DNA of 64,000 bases from Leptoclinus maculatus. Its lineage: Eukaryota; Chordata; Actinopteri; Perciformes; Stichaeidae. The translations under genes were made by a program, and so were the position numbers. The DNA lies in contig JAVDOI010000118.1 in the NCBI GenBank assembly GCA_032191485.1, positions 114,501 through 178,500 on the forward strand, in the 5' to 3' direction. Of this stretch, positions 37,619 to 48,430 are shown one piece after another (positions within the stretch are counted from its first letter, which is position 1; each line of letters starts with the position of its first letter). The notes beneath the pieces are model-generated. The model had not been told where the DNA came from and did not search any database. It was given only the letters and a program-made list of their open reading frames with translations.

Positions 37619-38347
37619 CTATGAGCAGTTTAGTGTTTGATTTATGCCGGCGAACGGTTGGTGCGGCGGGGCATATGGATTAAGCGGGGCATTTGGTAGC
37701 ACTGGAGCTCTAGGGGGGGGGGGTCTTTTCATAGCGTTCAATATAGCTTCATAGTTGCTGTTTCCTTTTGCGACTATTACTATTTTTTGGTCAACGTATT
37801 TATTCAATACTGTGGGTTCCTGTCTGAGCGCTGCCCTGATGCTCTTTTCCATCATATCTGTGAGGTAATCCACATCAGATAGTGGTCCTTTATAATGAGC
37901 TTTTTTTGAGTAACACACACTGAGTATACCGATTATTTCTTTGTCTCTTTTTACTGGATAATAAAAGGTTGCTCCATCTGCGGCTGTTTTTGCCGCTGTG
38001 GCTTGCGTATCTGAATGTATTTGAAAGCCTGACCCTACTCTCTCTGATAAGGCTTTTGCTACTCCTGCTCCATGTCTCATGGCTCTGTTAGCTGGATTTA
38101 GGAACACTACATTATGTTCTCCTAGTGTCAGATTTTTTACATCCCCTTGTAAAAGTAAATGATTTCCAGTTAATTCGGTCAACCTAAACGGTGGCCTGGG
38201 GGTATTTTGGAATGGGTTCGTTACACTGACTAATGCTTGTTTTATTCGAGCGAGATTAAAGGGTGTTGTGTCTGGTCCTTCTGTGTCGCTATCAGTAAAC
38301 CATTCACTTTGTGATTCCGAATCTCCTCAGGGGGCTGCTTTTATCAT
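37619..38347 (-). pseudogene. ERV-A gag-position ORF with a macrodomain
   Basis: The frame begins at an ATG at 38347, hits an in-frame TGA at codon 7, and is then open to a stop at 37619. After an acidic N-terminal segment (SEWFTDSDTEG) and a linker, residues about 65-215 look like a macrodomain. It has QGDVKNLTL (the usual GD[IV] strand) and VVFLNPANRAMRHGAGVAKA (the usual NAAN...GGGVA ADP-ribose loop, here NPAN and GAGVA). It also has GATFYYPVKRDKEIIGILSV and a helix SDVDYLTDMMEKSIRAAL. The second substrate loop, normally near GxG-I/V-x-G, is not canonical (IVIVAKGNSNYEAI). A Pro-rich tail (RPPPPRAPVLPNAPLNPYAP) follows. Macrodomains bind or remove ADP-ribose; in several RNA viruses they counter host PARP defences. 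This is the first ORF after the primer site, so it is either the N-terminus of Gag or a separate captured gene. Confidence 0.68.
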
Positions 38348-38726
38348 TTTTGGGGTGTTTTGTTTTGTCTTCACTTTAAAATCACTGGGTCGTTCTTTTT
38401 AGTCCCTGCTAATGTTTAACCCTCGCAGCAATGGTTCCTCAGATAACGGGAGCTCTATCCGTTCCCTTCTCCTTGTTTTATGTTGAATTCTACGGATTCG
38501 TATAATGATTGCCTACAGTATAGAACAGTTAGCGCGTTATAGTTCCCCCTACTCTTACCTTAATCCTAAAGTTAGTCAGGTATCACCCCGTGTCTAACAC
38601 TCTTACTTGATGGATCGGTTAATTAGGCTTCTACTCCTTACCTTTTTAACGAGACTTTTATAGGTCGTGATTACTTTTTTAAATGGGTCCTTGATGTTTA
38701 ACTCGAGGTTCGTAATGTGTACTCGA

Positions 38727-38745
38727 GCCCCACGTCAGGGCGCCA
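38727..38745 (-). promoter_or_regulatory. ERV-A primer binding site, tRNA-Lys type
   Basis: Immediately inside the 5' LTR the minus strand reads TGGCGCCCTGACGTGGGGC. This resembles the site complementary to tRNA-Lys1,2 but is one base longer in the middle. The 38348-38726 leader between it and gag shows no ORF. Confidence 0.75.
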
Positions 38746-39731
38746 TGTAGCGTGTGCGGCTCCTGCCCCGTTTCTAGGCGGGGAAGTCTTTCACACCTAA
38801 CCCGGTGGTCACTCCGTCGGCTGTCCCGCCTGCGAGGTTATGTTATCCTCTTTGAGGTGTCGGAACAATACCTTGGGCCTTTTATCTCACCCCGTAGCTA
38901 AATAGTTAGGATTTCGGAATTAATTGTCTTTTTGAACGTTTTTTACGGCTAATTCCCTAGGCGCTCTCAATTGGATGTAACCCTAACACCCGGTATGTAA
39001 TAGTTATGTACATCGTCTATACTTTACTATTGCCTATTGTGAACATTCTCACCATTTATGACTAACACTGCAATGTCTTCACCCATGGAACTTACCTTAA
39101 GCTCCAAATGGTAGCTTCTGTCGTCACGTCTGGATCGCACGGTTAGTGGACAGGGAAGAGGGTTAAATTGTTTTAAAGGACCCGAATACTTGTTTGGTTT
39201 CAGTCACTTACTAAATGTAAGGCTGTGTTTTTATTTCAGGTTTTCACACAAGATTCACATACAACAATTTCAATTCAATGAAACAGTTACAGTGGCTATC
39301 AGAACTATTCTATCATTCCTCTTTATCAGTCTTCACTGAGTTTGTAATGAGGCACTCTCCAGTCACTTGCTGGCTTTTCTCCCCCCCTTCTCTCATCTTT
39401 CTGCTCTGTTCTGCTGTTTTTATTCTACTCTCAGGCTGGAACCTCCTTCAGGCTCACGAGTCACTCATACAGAGTCCTCCTTCTTCTTGGGCTGGGTCTG
39501 AATGTAACTGGTTTGATCCTGTTAAAGTGACTAGGTTACACAAAGGGTCTAACTCTAAACTGTTCATTTGTTAAATCACAGCTATTAAAAAATAAAACAA
39601 GTTATAATATGATGGTTATAAAAAGTGTAAACACGCTATAGGTTGTGCTGGTTATACTTTGAAATAAAAAGGGTTATAGTTTATACTAGCTATACTTTTA
39701 TGCTTTCATACTTTTCTACGATCTTTCTACA
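38746..39731 (-). repeat. ERV-A 5' LTR (986 bp)
   Basis: It shares TGTAGC...CTTTCTACA ends with 29675-30625. It is followed by GTAG, which duplicates the four bases before the other LTR. About twenty substitutions relative to the partner were seen by eye. Confidence 0.93.
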
Positions 39732-39811
39732 GTAGCATCCTGCAGCAGGGCTTTTAAATATCTCTTCTTTGTTGATTTTCCGTTTGAAAAATGGTGATTT
39801 GATTATGCTAG

Positions 39812-40197
39812 ATGCAGAAACCAGAGGTAAGTTAACAGTGAATGGTTGTTATTCTGTTGTGTATTTTTCTTTATAAAGTCTAGATGTCTTTACCAGACAA
39901 AGGTAAGTCAACATTTAATAACAACATTAACACACGTTGACTCAAAGTCTCACATAACAGTTATTCAAAGATTGTTTATTTTACTCACTATCTGTTTTTC
40001 ATAGTTAGGTGAAGGTGGCTGTACCAGACAGAGGTATGGTAAAAATGACTAACGTTAAGAAAAGGTTTCCAAGTCTCTTTTACTCAGGTATCGATGGCTG
40101 TAACACAGGAAGCAGCATCCTGGATCTCCTAGACAACAGAGAAGATGTGTTCACTCTGGACCAGATAGAAGGATGGAGGACCACAGGACCAGATGAG
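39812..40197 (+). other. Series of very small exon-like segments
   Basis: Three short segments share an ACCAGA-(C)-AGAG|GT ending and are each bounded by AG and GT: 39812-39826 (ATGCAGAAACCAGAG|GTAAGT), 39879-39902 (ending ACCAGACAAAG|GTAAGT) and about 40005-40033 (ending ACCAGACAGAG|GTATGG). A fourth starts after ttttactcag at 40088 and reads GIDGCNTGSSILDLLDNRED then VFTLDQIEGW before entering the 29-bp minisatellite. They could be the downstream exons of the gene at 27640-29529, separated from it by the ERV-A insertion. No family is recognised. Confidence 0.35.
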
Positions 40198-41470
40198 AAG
40201 GATGGAGGACCACAGGACCAGATGAGAAGGATGGAGGACCACAGGACCAGATGAGAAGGATGGAGGACCACAGGACCAGATGAGAAGGATGGAGGACCAC
40301 AGGACCAGATGAGAAGGATGGAGGACCACAGGACCAGATGAGAAGGATGGAGGACCACAGGACCAGATGAGAAGGATGGAGGACCACAGGACCAGATGAG
40401 AAGGACGGAGGACCACAGGACCAGATGAGAAGGATGGAGGACCACAGGACCAGATGAGAAGGAAGGAGGACCACAGGACCAGATGAGAAGGATGGAGGAT
40501 CACAGGACCAGATGAGAAGGATGGAGGACCACAGGACCAGATGAGAAGGACGGAGGACCACAGGACCAGATGAGAAGGATGGAGGACCAGATGAGAAGGA
40601 TGGAGGACCACAGGACCAGATGAGAAGGATGGAGGACCAGATGAGAAGGATGGAGGACCACAGGACCAGATGAGAAGGATGGAGGACCACAGGACCAGAT
40701 GAGAAGGATGGAGGACCACAGGACCAGATGAGAAGGATGGAGGACCACAGGACCAGATGAGAAGGACGGAGGACCACAGGACCAGATGAGAAGGATGGAG
40801 GACCACAGGACCAGATGAGAAGGAAGGAGGACCACAGGACCAGATGAGAAGGATGGAGGATCACAGGACCAGATGAGAAGGATGGAGGACCACAGGACCA
40901 GATGAGAAGGACGGAGGACCACAGGACCAGATGAGAAGGATGGAGGACCAGATGAGAAGGATGGAGGACCACAGGACCAGATGAGAAGGATGGAGGACCA
41001 GATGAGAAGGATGGAGGACCACAGGACCAGATGAGAAGGATGGAGGACCACAGGACCAGATGAGAAGGATGGAGGACCACAGGACCAGATGAGAAGGATG
41101 GAGGACCAGATGAGAAGGATGGAGGACCACAGGACCAGATGAGAAGGATGGAGGACCACAGGACCAGATGAGAAGGATGGAGGATCACAGGACCAGATGA
41201 GAAGGATGGAGGACCAGATGAGAAGGATGGAGGACCACAGGACCAGATGAGAAGGATGGAGGACCACAGGACCAGATGAGAAGGATGGAGGATCACAGGA
41301 CCAGATGAGAAGGACGGAGGACCACAGGACCAGATGAGAAGGACGGAGGACCACAGGACCAGATGAGAAGGATGGAGGACCAGATGAGAAGGATGGAGGA
41401 CCACAGGACCAGATGAGAAGGATGGAGGACCACAGGACCAGATGAGAAGGATGGAGGACCACAGGACCAA
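40165..41470. repeat. 29-bp minisatellite with 21-bp short variants
   Basis: The unit is gatggaggaccacaggacca followed by gatgagaag (29 bp). Some units lack cacaggac and are 21 bp. Variants gacgg, gaagg and gatcac mark individual units. A block of about 362 bp with the same variant order recurs (compare 40440-40660 with 40802-41020), which shows higher-order duplication. Because 29 is not a multiple of three and no minus-strand frame contains a stop, several long minus-strand frames cross the array. I regard these as artefacts. Confidence 0.97.
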
Positions 41471-43590
41471 TTCAAAAATCTGACTGTACGACAATTAATA
41501 TACAATAAATATTGTGCAAGTGATAATTTAATATCTTTTTGTTTTTCATTTGACTCAAAGGCATTACTGTTAGTACTGTTAAGTATTGATAAATATAATA
41601 TTACATGTTGATATAAATAAAATAGGGAAAGCTTTAGATTACAGCCCCAACGTGCAGCATAATTCTTCCCAATTGAATTATAACTAAATCATAAATAATT
41701 GAAATCTTTACTGATTGTTAACCAGTACAGAACATAATGACACAAAAAAACACATTCCCCCATTACTCAAATTCTGAGAGAGCTCAGTGACAAAATGGAA
41801 AACCTGCAAGTTCAACTTTAATCGTTGTGCTCTCCTCGATGGAGCAGTTTAGGGGGTTCAGACGGCTCTCCTAGGACCCAAATAAAAAGGTGTCCATACA
41901 ATTTTCCGATTACTTTTATTTTTTTAAATGTATTTATCAAAAATAGTGTCTTTCACAAATTTTAATCAAACATCCAATACCAACATAACATAAAACAAAT
42001 ACTATAAAAATAAATCTCTAAACCAAGTGTGCAATTTATCATTTAACGGAAAATAAATGACTTTAACGTAATCCAAAACACATTAAAGAAAACAGAATTT
42101 AACAACAAAATCACAAATAAAAAGACTAATAACCACTAGTGGGGTTTCGGATTACAACCAACTGAATACGCTTGCGCTCACACCTCCCCACAAGAGGAAA
42201 AAGGGGCAAATAATGAACTCTATAAACAGTACAGGAGCATAGCATCTATTACACATTACGTATGGCATCACGTTAAAACATTCCACTAAATATGATTGCA
42301 TTAGGTTTTAATTCAAATGTATCATTGAAAAAATCAAACACCTACATGATTTCAATTCTAAATCCAAACAACTGGTGGTCAGATCCGCTGTTAACTCGTA
42401 ACGTTACCTTGGACGACCAGGACCGCTAGCTTGTCAGCTACGAATGTCACATAGTTAACCGATCATTTTAACAAACGTGATGTTATAAGGTCGCTTATTT
42501 TTAGTTTTAACATTTGTATCGGTGATATTCGAGTGAGTTGAAACCCAATAATTACATTTAAAAGTGAATACTGCGGCTTCTCCAGCTGCCACTTCACTGG
42601 CCGCCATGTTGGATAAAATAAATACTATAAAAGCTTTATAGATGCAGCCTCCGAAGGATGCAGCCGCAGGATTGGGACACAGCTAATGTGTGATGTTTAT
42701 GCTTTCGTTATTAACGTCACATTATATTATAATAGATGTATATAATAGTTTAGTCTTCTATAGATAGTCCGACCATTTCATCGTAACAGTTTTACCTATT
42801 AGTTTAGTTTCTTTATTTTGCACAATTTAAACAATAAAATAACAGAGGTCGAGTCTACAGTCGTGCACAGTCTACGGTGAGTGTAGACATTTACGAGTCC
42901 TAATTGATGAGTTTGACTGCAGACCACCAATCACAAGTCGACCTGCAAATCTTGAATACATCAAGTTAGAGTTGCGAATCTACCCACAGCGGTTTTTTAC
43001 ATACTCCAAAACACAACTATAGACAACCACACAGCCAAACTGAGAAAATTGTGAACCGCATCACACCTTGAGGTGCTTTTCTGGGCAAAAACGCTGGAAA
43101 TTGATGGTAATCTGTTCGAAGCATATGCTCTCCAGGTCATTCTCTCTCTTTCTGTGTTAAAATGGACGTTTTCAGTCAATATATGAGAAGATGGTCAAAG
43201 AACGTATCATTACACTCTCTGTTCATTTCCGCATCTATTGCTGTGTCACATGCGAAAATCCGCCAATCAGAAGGCTCTGTAAAGTTCAGATGAAATCTGT
43301 GAAAGTGGAAGAAAATTGCATATGAGCACCCCAGAGAGCTCAAAATGGCTCAAAATTATGCCAAACAGCTGTCATATGATAGATTGAACATGCTTAGTGA
43401 TAAAACAAGTGAAATATATAGTTATATAGTATATAAAAGTACAATGGAACAGATGGTACAGCTGCATCCAAAATGAGAATTTGGCTTGACTCTGCATGAA
43501 ATCTTGTATGGAACTGCTTCACTTTATCAAAGTAAAAATTGCTGTGGAAACGTATTATCTATTGTGCTATGATTGTAAGATGCATAGCCA
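41471..43590. other. AT-rich stretch without recognised features
   Basis: I see no coding sequence, structured RNA or clear repeat here on either strand. A candidate upstream region with a few CpGs lies near 42400-42660, but nothing further supports a promoter. Confidence 0.5.
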
Positions 43591-44079
43591 TCACCCCTGC
43601 TGTGCTAAATCTCTCGCCAGGTGTTGTTGGCACGAGAGCCAAAACCAACCTGCTGCTGCTGCTGCTACAACTGGCTTTTGTTCCTCATAGCTGAGAAGAG
43701 ACTGGACTTCTTGAAAGCTGAGGGAATAGTTAACAAATGACAGCAGGCTGTCCTTGCTGTGCCTCGCTGCCATGAACACTCCTGCAGCCTCCTCCTTTTG
43801 CTGGTTCCTGATGAGGTAGATGGTGTACCCAATGTCATTCTCCAGGAGCCAGCGGAAGGACTTCCCCTTGTACTTCCCAAACTGCAGGATGTAGTCTCCA
43901 GTCACCTCAGTTTTATCTGAAGCATCTCCTCCTCTCTGGCGGACCACAGTCAGAGCATTCTGTCTGACCAGCTCCTCCTTCACAGGTGTCCTGTAGAGAC
44001 TGGTTGTCTTTGAGAACTTTAGCAGCATCAGTCGGATCCTGACGGAGAAATCCAAGTGGTCCCTTACCGAACGGAACCG
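43591..44079 (-). CDS. Unrecognised protein fragment with FGKYKGKSFRWLLENDIGYT motif
   Basis: A minus-strand frame without an in-frame ATG at its 5' end runs from a stop near 44080 to 43591. It contains VKEELVRQNALTVVRQR, DYILQFGKYKGKSFRWLLEN, DIGYTIYLIRNQQKEEAAGV and SKDSLLSFVNYSLSFQEVQS, and ends in an alanine-rich segment encoded by a short CTG/CTGCTG repeat. The QFGKYKG...WLLENDxGY pattern looks like one seen in multicopy fish proteins of unknown role, possibly mobile-element derived, but I cannot name the family. It is probably a single exon of a longer or decayed gene. In an overlapping frame an ATG lies at 44113. Confidence 0.4.
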   Translation of the reverse strand, partial: RFRSVRDHLDFSVRIRLMLLKFSKTTSLYRTPVKEELVRQNALTVVRQRGGDASDKTEVTGDYILQFGKYKGKSFRWLLENDIGYTIYLIRNQQKEEAAGVFMAARHSKDSLLSFVNYSLSFQEVQSLLSYEEQKPVVAAAAAGWFWLSCQQHLARDLAQQG

Positions 44080-44511
44080 TCATTATCCCAGGGAAAATAA
44101 AATGTTTGTGCATTTGACCTGTAAAGACAAAGAGTCAAATATATTTTTTTGCTGCAAAACATTTGCATCAAGCAGCCTTACTAATCTTTAACTAATAGCC
44201 TAATTAGCATTAATTAATAAACTCATCAACATCTGTGTATGTCACAAAAAAGACAAAATGTGAAAGACAAAAACACTTATTTCAGCATTTATTTATTCAA
44301 TTTTTTATTCATTTCTGTATTTATACATTTATTTATTTAGTCCTGTATTTATACATTTATTTATTCTTTCCTGTATTAATTTATACATTTATTATTGCAT
44401 TTATTTATACTTAAAAACAATTTCGTCCTCCATAAGTCACATGTCATCTCTTCTGTCTAATCGAACGAATATACAGCTGTTCTCACGCTTGCCCAGCAAC
44501 CGATAAACTGC

Positions 44512-44615
44512 GTGGCCGAACGGTTAGCGTGACTGCACACAACGTAAAACCTCAATGCGCATGCGCAGATCATTGGGACGCAGGGGTCGGTGGTTCGACT
44601 CCCGAGAGAACCTTT
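44512..44615 (+). pseudogene. tRNA-like remnant with A and B box motifs
   Basis: GTGGCCGAACGGTTAGCGTG resembles a tRNA A box/D arm and GGTTCGACTCCCGAGAGAACC a B box/T arm with acceptor end. They are separated by about 60 bases that do not fold into a normal anticodon arm. The T stem pairs poorly and the 5' acceptor half is not complementary to the 3' end. It may be a tRNA pseudogene or a SINE head. Confidence 0.3.
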
Positions 44616-45266
44616 AATTGTGAAAGTCTCACCAGCTTCTAAGAAGGGGAGTAAACACAAAAGATTATCTTTTTCTTGTTGTATGAATTAATAAAAGCGA
44701 CAACTCGGGTCCTGTCCTGACTTCATATCATACAATACACCCACATATATGTAGCCACAAAACTCTGACCTGAAATAGGCAAATTGATACATTTTTGCTC
44801 AATTTTGCATCCACTTGTTAAGAAAAACTCCTCTGTCTAACAAAAAAGTTGAATGAAAAACGATAGTCAAACCTCATTACATGATCACATGTTTCCTCTT
44901 GACAGGGAGCTGTGATGGAAGATTTCTATGTTAATCGGGAGAAGAGAGTTTTGTTCACAAATCAATAATAAAGTCTTCAGAAGAATCAAAGTTGTCTTTT
45001 TCGGTTTATTCTCTTGCAAGGGAAAAATGCAACACAGCCACTCAGTTAGTGTCTGTGTTGGAAGCTTCAACATTGTACAGGAACATCACATAATTTATGC
45101 AAACACAGGTTCACGCCTTCAGATAAGTCAGAAAGGGGAGTATAGATCTATTTGACACAGGATGTTTTAATGTCTGCTCATTATCTGGAGTCTTCCAGGT
45201 GCTTTCACTGGGAGTGAGTTCTTACTGAGATTGGGAACAACGGATTTCTGGGTGCATGTGATCGGC

Positions 45267-46100
45267 CAGAAATCTAGGTGTAGTTATGGATTCAGACCTC
45301 AACCTGAACAGCCATATCAAGACAATGACTAAATCAGCCTCCTATCACCTGAAGAATATATCAAGGATTAGAGGACTCATGTCTCAACAGGATTTGGAAA
45401 ACCTTGTCCATGCATTTATCTTCAGTAGACTGGACTACTGTAACGGTGTGTTTACAGGTCTCTGTAACAAGTCAATCAGAAAGCTGCAGCTGATTGAGAA
45501 CGCTGCAGCTCGAGTCCTCACTAAGACAAAGAAAGAGGATCACATCACTCCAGTTCTGAGGTCTTTACACTGGCTTCCTGTCCAACAAAGAATTGACTTT
45601 AAAATCCTGCTGTTGGTTTATAAAGCACTGAATGGTTTAGGGCCAAAATACATCTCTGATCTGCTGCTACCTTATGAACCATCCCTACTCTTAGGTCGTC
45701 TGGGACTGGTCTACTTTCTGTTCCCAGAGTCACAACTAAACATGGAGAAGCAGCGTTCAGTTTTTCTGCCCCAAATATCTGGAACAAAGTCCCAGAAAGC
45801 TGCAGGTCTGCTGAGACCCTCAGCTCCTTTAAGTCAAGATTGAAGACTTTTCTGTTTGCTGCTGCCTTTAATTGAACCAGATTCAAGGATATTAATCAAT
45901 CTCCTGCATTTCTGCATTTTACTACTGTATTTTATTTCTTACACTGCTTTTTAATGTTTCAATGAATGTTCTTAATTGTTTTTAAATCTCCTTTTCTTAT
46001 GCCTTATGTTTTGATGCTTTTAATGGTTTTATGTGAAGCACTTTGAATTACCCTGTTGTTGAAATGTGCTATACAAATAAACTTGCCTTGCCTTGAACAG
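45267..46100 (+). mobile_element. LINE 3' end (CR1/L2-like): RT C-terminus and 3' UTR
   Basis: The plus frame begins RNLGVVMDSDLNLNSHIK and continues with GLMSQQDLENLVHAFIFSRL, DYCNGVFTGL, LQLIENAAARVLTKTKKEDH and LHWLPVQQRIDFKILLLVYK, a C-terminal region typical of fish CR1/L2-type LINEs. The frame shifts near 45690 but similarity continues in another frame to SRLKTFLFAAAF. The 3' UTR ends in a characteristic ctatacaaataaacttgcct tail with gcctt repeats. It is a 5'-truncated dead copy. A second copy of the same 3' end lies inverted at 52757-53065. Confidence 0.8.
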
Positions 46101-46479
46101 GACCCTGGTTTCCTGAACTGCTTATGAAAGACTACTGTGTTTTTTTAAGAATATGTGTCTTTTTACTTTGTAAGACATCTTTCAAAACTTCTACACTACT
46201 AAAATATATGTTCCCATTACAGAGCAGAGAGGGGAGGGGCTTTGAAGAGGCAAAAAAAGAGGCAGGAAAGCGTGCTGGGCTGCTGTAAACGACACACTTT
46301 TGGCAGAAGAGCTGGCCGCAGTTCCTGCAGTGATGCAGAGAAAATCCCTAAAGAAATTTTGACAGTGTGGCTTCTACTGCCCGAAGACGTCGCAATACAT
46401 ATACACTCCGATGTTACCGGTAGTGTCGTTCAGGTTCGATTGAGATAGCGCTTCTCTCTTTTCTGCATTTTAGATTCAT

Positions 46480-47460
46480 ACTCTTGGATTGAATCTTGTA
46501 TTCTGTACGAACCTCATTCTGAGCTTCATGTTAAGATACGGTTACTCTATGGGGCTTTTATTTTGAAAGGGTGGGACTGGGTGGGTGAGAGAGGGTGAGA
46601 GGAGACATATTCATAATGTTTGACACACAAACACAGAGGTTATTAAATGACAGGCTTCATCACAAGCATTCCAGTTAGAATTCACTCTGTGGAGCTTTTA
46701 TTTTGAAATGGGAGGGGGGGTTCTCTAAAAATATCTAAGACCTGAATGACTGCATGATAGAGAGAACCAGAGAGAGAGAGAGAGAGAGAGAGACACAAAG
46801 TGAGAGAGAGAGAGAGACACACACACAGAGTGAGTGAGTGAGACAGGCAGACAAACAGGAGGTTTTCCTGAATATCTCTAACTCATGTGTGTCTGTGTTC
46901 ACTAATTAGCTCAATCACAAACACCTGCCCATGAGAGAAATTTGACTCTACGAGTCTAACCATTCTTGGTTCAAGACTGATGTCTCTGGCAATCTTTCTC
47001 ATTTGGAGATTGTCCTATGTTTTAACATTTCACAGCTTACCTAACTATTGTCCTGCTCTGCGATGTGTTTCCTCGTCTCGCCCTCTTGTGTCATGGTGTG
47101 TGTACATGTCACTCCAATCAGGAAACTTGTCAGAATACCCACATTTGATTGGCTGAGCTGCATCACGTATATCTCTAAGTCATGTGTGTGGGTGTGTCTG
47201 TGAGTCTGTGTGTTTATCAACATCAACAGCTCAATCAGAATCACCTGTGTGCCTGCAGCCTGTTCATGGAGAAAAAGCAGGGAAACAAATCTCAAACAAA
47301 TCCTCAAAACCCCCATAACCGTAGCTCCTATTGCTCCGATATTAATAAATGAGAGGAAGGATGAGTTGAAGAACAGATCCTGTGAAAATTGTGTCTCTAG
47401 TGTAAAAAATGTGGCTGAACAGGCGATTTAGAAATGTGGTACCGTGTTCTGTCGAAGATG
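46480..47460 (+). repeat. Interspersed repeat, copy 1
   Basis: It shares with 48790-49270 the blocks ttcatcacaagcatt-cagttagaattca, ctgtgg(a/g)gcttttattttgaa, G-rich tracts, gagagagaga/cacaca tracts and the tail cccataaccgtagctcctat followed by tgctcc. It contains simple (GA)n at about 46763-46822. No coding capacity. The family is unknown; a nonautonomous transposon or an old tandem duplication are both possible. Confidence 0.6.
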
Positions 47461-47627
47461 TTTTTGAAGCAAGATTTAACATTGGTCTCTATGGAGCAGA
47501 AAGTTGGTTTTCCTCTCAATTAAAGGCTACTGTGCCAAATGTGTAAGTCGGTGGGATTCCACAGTCAGCTTTTTACGACAAGGACAAGATTAGCTACTTT
47601 TCCATCCAGAAATTATGCATGAAGAGT

Positions 47628-47762
47628 GAAAATTGTGGAGTCAGTGGCAAAAGACAAATCTTTTTTTCACAAGAATTTGAAGCTCCTCTTCACTCTAGCG
47701 GTGACATCACGCACTCTAAGCTGCCCAATACACACCCATTATAAAGTCAGAAACAGACCAAA
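47628..47762 (+). repeat. Repeat module, copy 1 (second copy at 48302-48430)
   Basis: About 130 bp beginning aaaattgtggagtcagtggc and running through the tagcggtgacatcacgcact block to cattataaagtcagaaa recurs almost identically at 48302-48430. Between the copies is a segment with caagtgaatggagaaatttt, a motif I associate with dispersed fish repeats. No ORF is supported in this stretch. Confidence 0.65.
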
Positions 47763-48301
47763 ATGTTCCTGAAAATGAATCTGTGACTTCATGAAAACTG
47801 TGCTAGCTATCAAAATGTCCATTTGGCTCAATAATGTCCAGCGTTTTGTCTACGTTTTAAACTTTGAATCATTGTTCTACGTTAAAGTATGGCTAGTCAA
47901 TATGGACCCAAAGTTAAGAGTTTTTTTTGCTCTCTTCACGCCGAAACCCCATTCAAGTGAATGGAGAAATTTTGCTCAGTTTTTGGGGATTTTCGGGAAA
48001 ACCGCTGGGCGAATCTCTTATAAAAGTCATAGCACACTATTCCCGACCAGGCCGCACGTCTGGATGTATTTTTCGCGCCGCTGTTGGCAACGCTGTGTGA
48101 GGAGAAGCGCGCCAAACTTCCTGGATAATAATAATATTATTATTACTAGAAAATGCATTTCCTGCTGAAAATGCGTTGGAATGCTGAAAGCTGAAATTAA
48201 TTGTAAAAAAATTGCTGAAAATTAAGAAATGGGAGACTACCTGTCTGAAAAATGTTGAAGCCTGGAAGCATTTAAACTGCACTGCTGAAACCCCTTCTGA
48301 A

Positions 48302-48430
48302 AAATTGTGGAGTCAGTGGCAAAAGACAAATCTTTTTTTCATAAGAATTTCAAGCTGCTCTTCACTCTAGCGGTGACATCACGCACTCTAAGCAGCGCAA
48401 TACACACCCATTATAAAGTCAGAAAAGGAC
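48302..48430 (+). repeat. Repeat module, copy 2
   Basis: Direct copy of 47628-47762, with few differences (ataagaatttcaagctgct versus acaagaatttgaagctcct). It is followed by AT-rich noncoding sequence to about 48780. Confidence 0.65.

Larger units (their letters stand above)
29675..39731 (-). mobile_element. ERV-A: complex endogenous retrovirus, foamy-like layout, PR/RT deleted
   Basis: The element lies on the minus strand between two LTRs with TG...CA ends, flanked by the 4-bp duplication GTAG (29671-29674 and 39732-39735). Reading 5' to 3' on the minus strand it holds: LTR, Lys-type primer site, a gag-position frame with a macrodomain, a Pro-rich stretch, RNase H and integrase, a small Cys-rich ORF, a long Env, an acidic Pro-rich ORF, a purine tract and the second LTR. 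No protease or reverse transcriptase sequence is present, and the space between gag and RNase H is too short to hold them. The primer type, an Env with a long N-terminal segment before a hydrophobic span, the absence of CCHC knuckles and an ORF after env all recall spumaviruses. The assignment is inference. LTR divergence (about twenty substitutions seen by eye plus one 35-bp indel) means it is not a recent insertion. Confidence 0.92.

Noticed and set aside
40080..41505. Minus-strand frames of 121 to 447 residues over the 29-bp minisatellite
   Set aside because: The repeat has no minus-strand stop in any frame, so long frames are automatic; the three frames give the same cyclic sequence.
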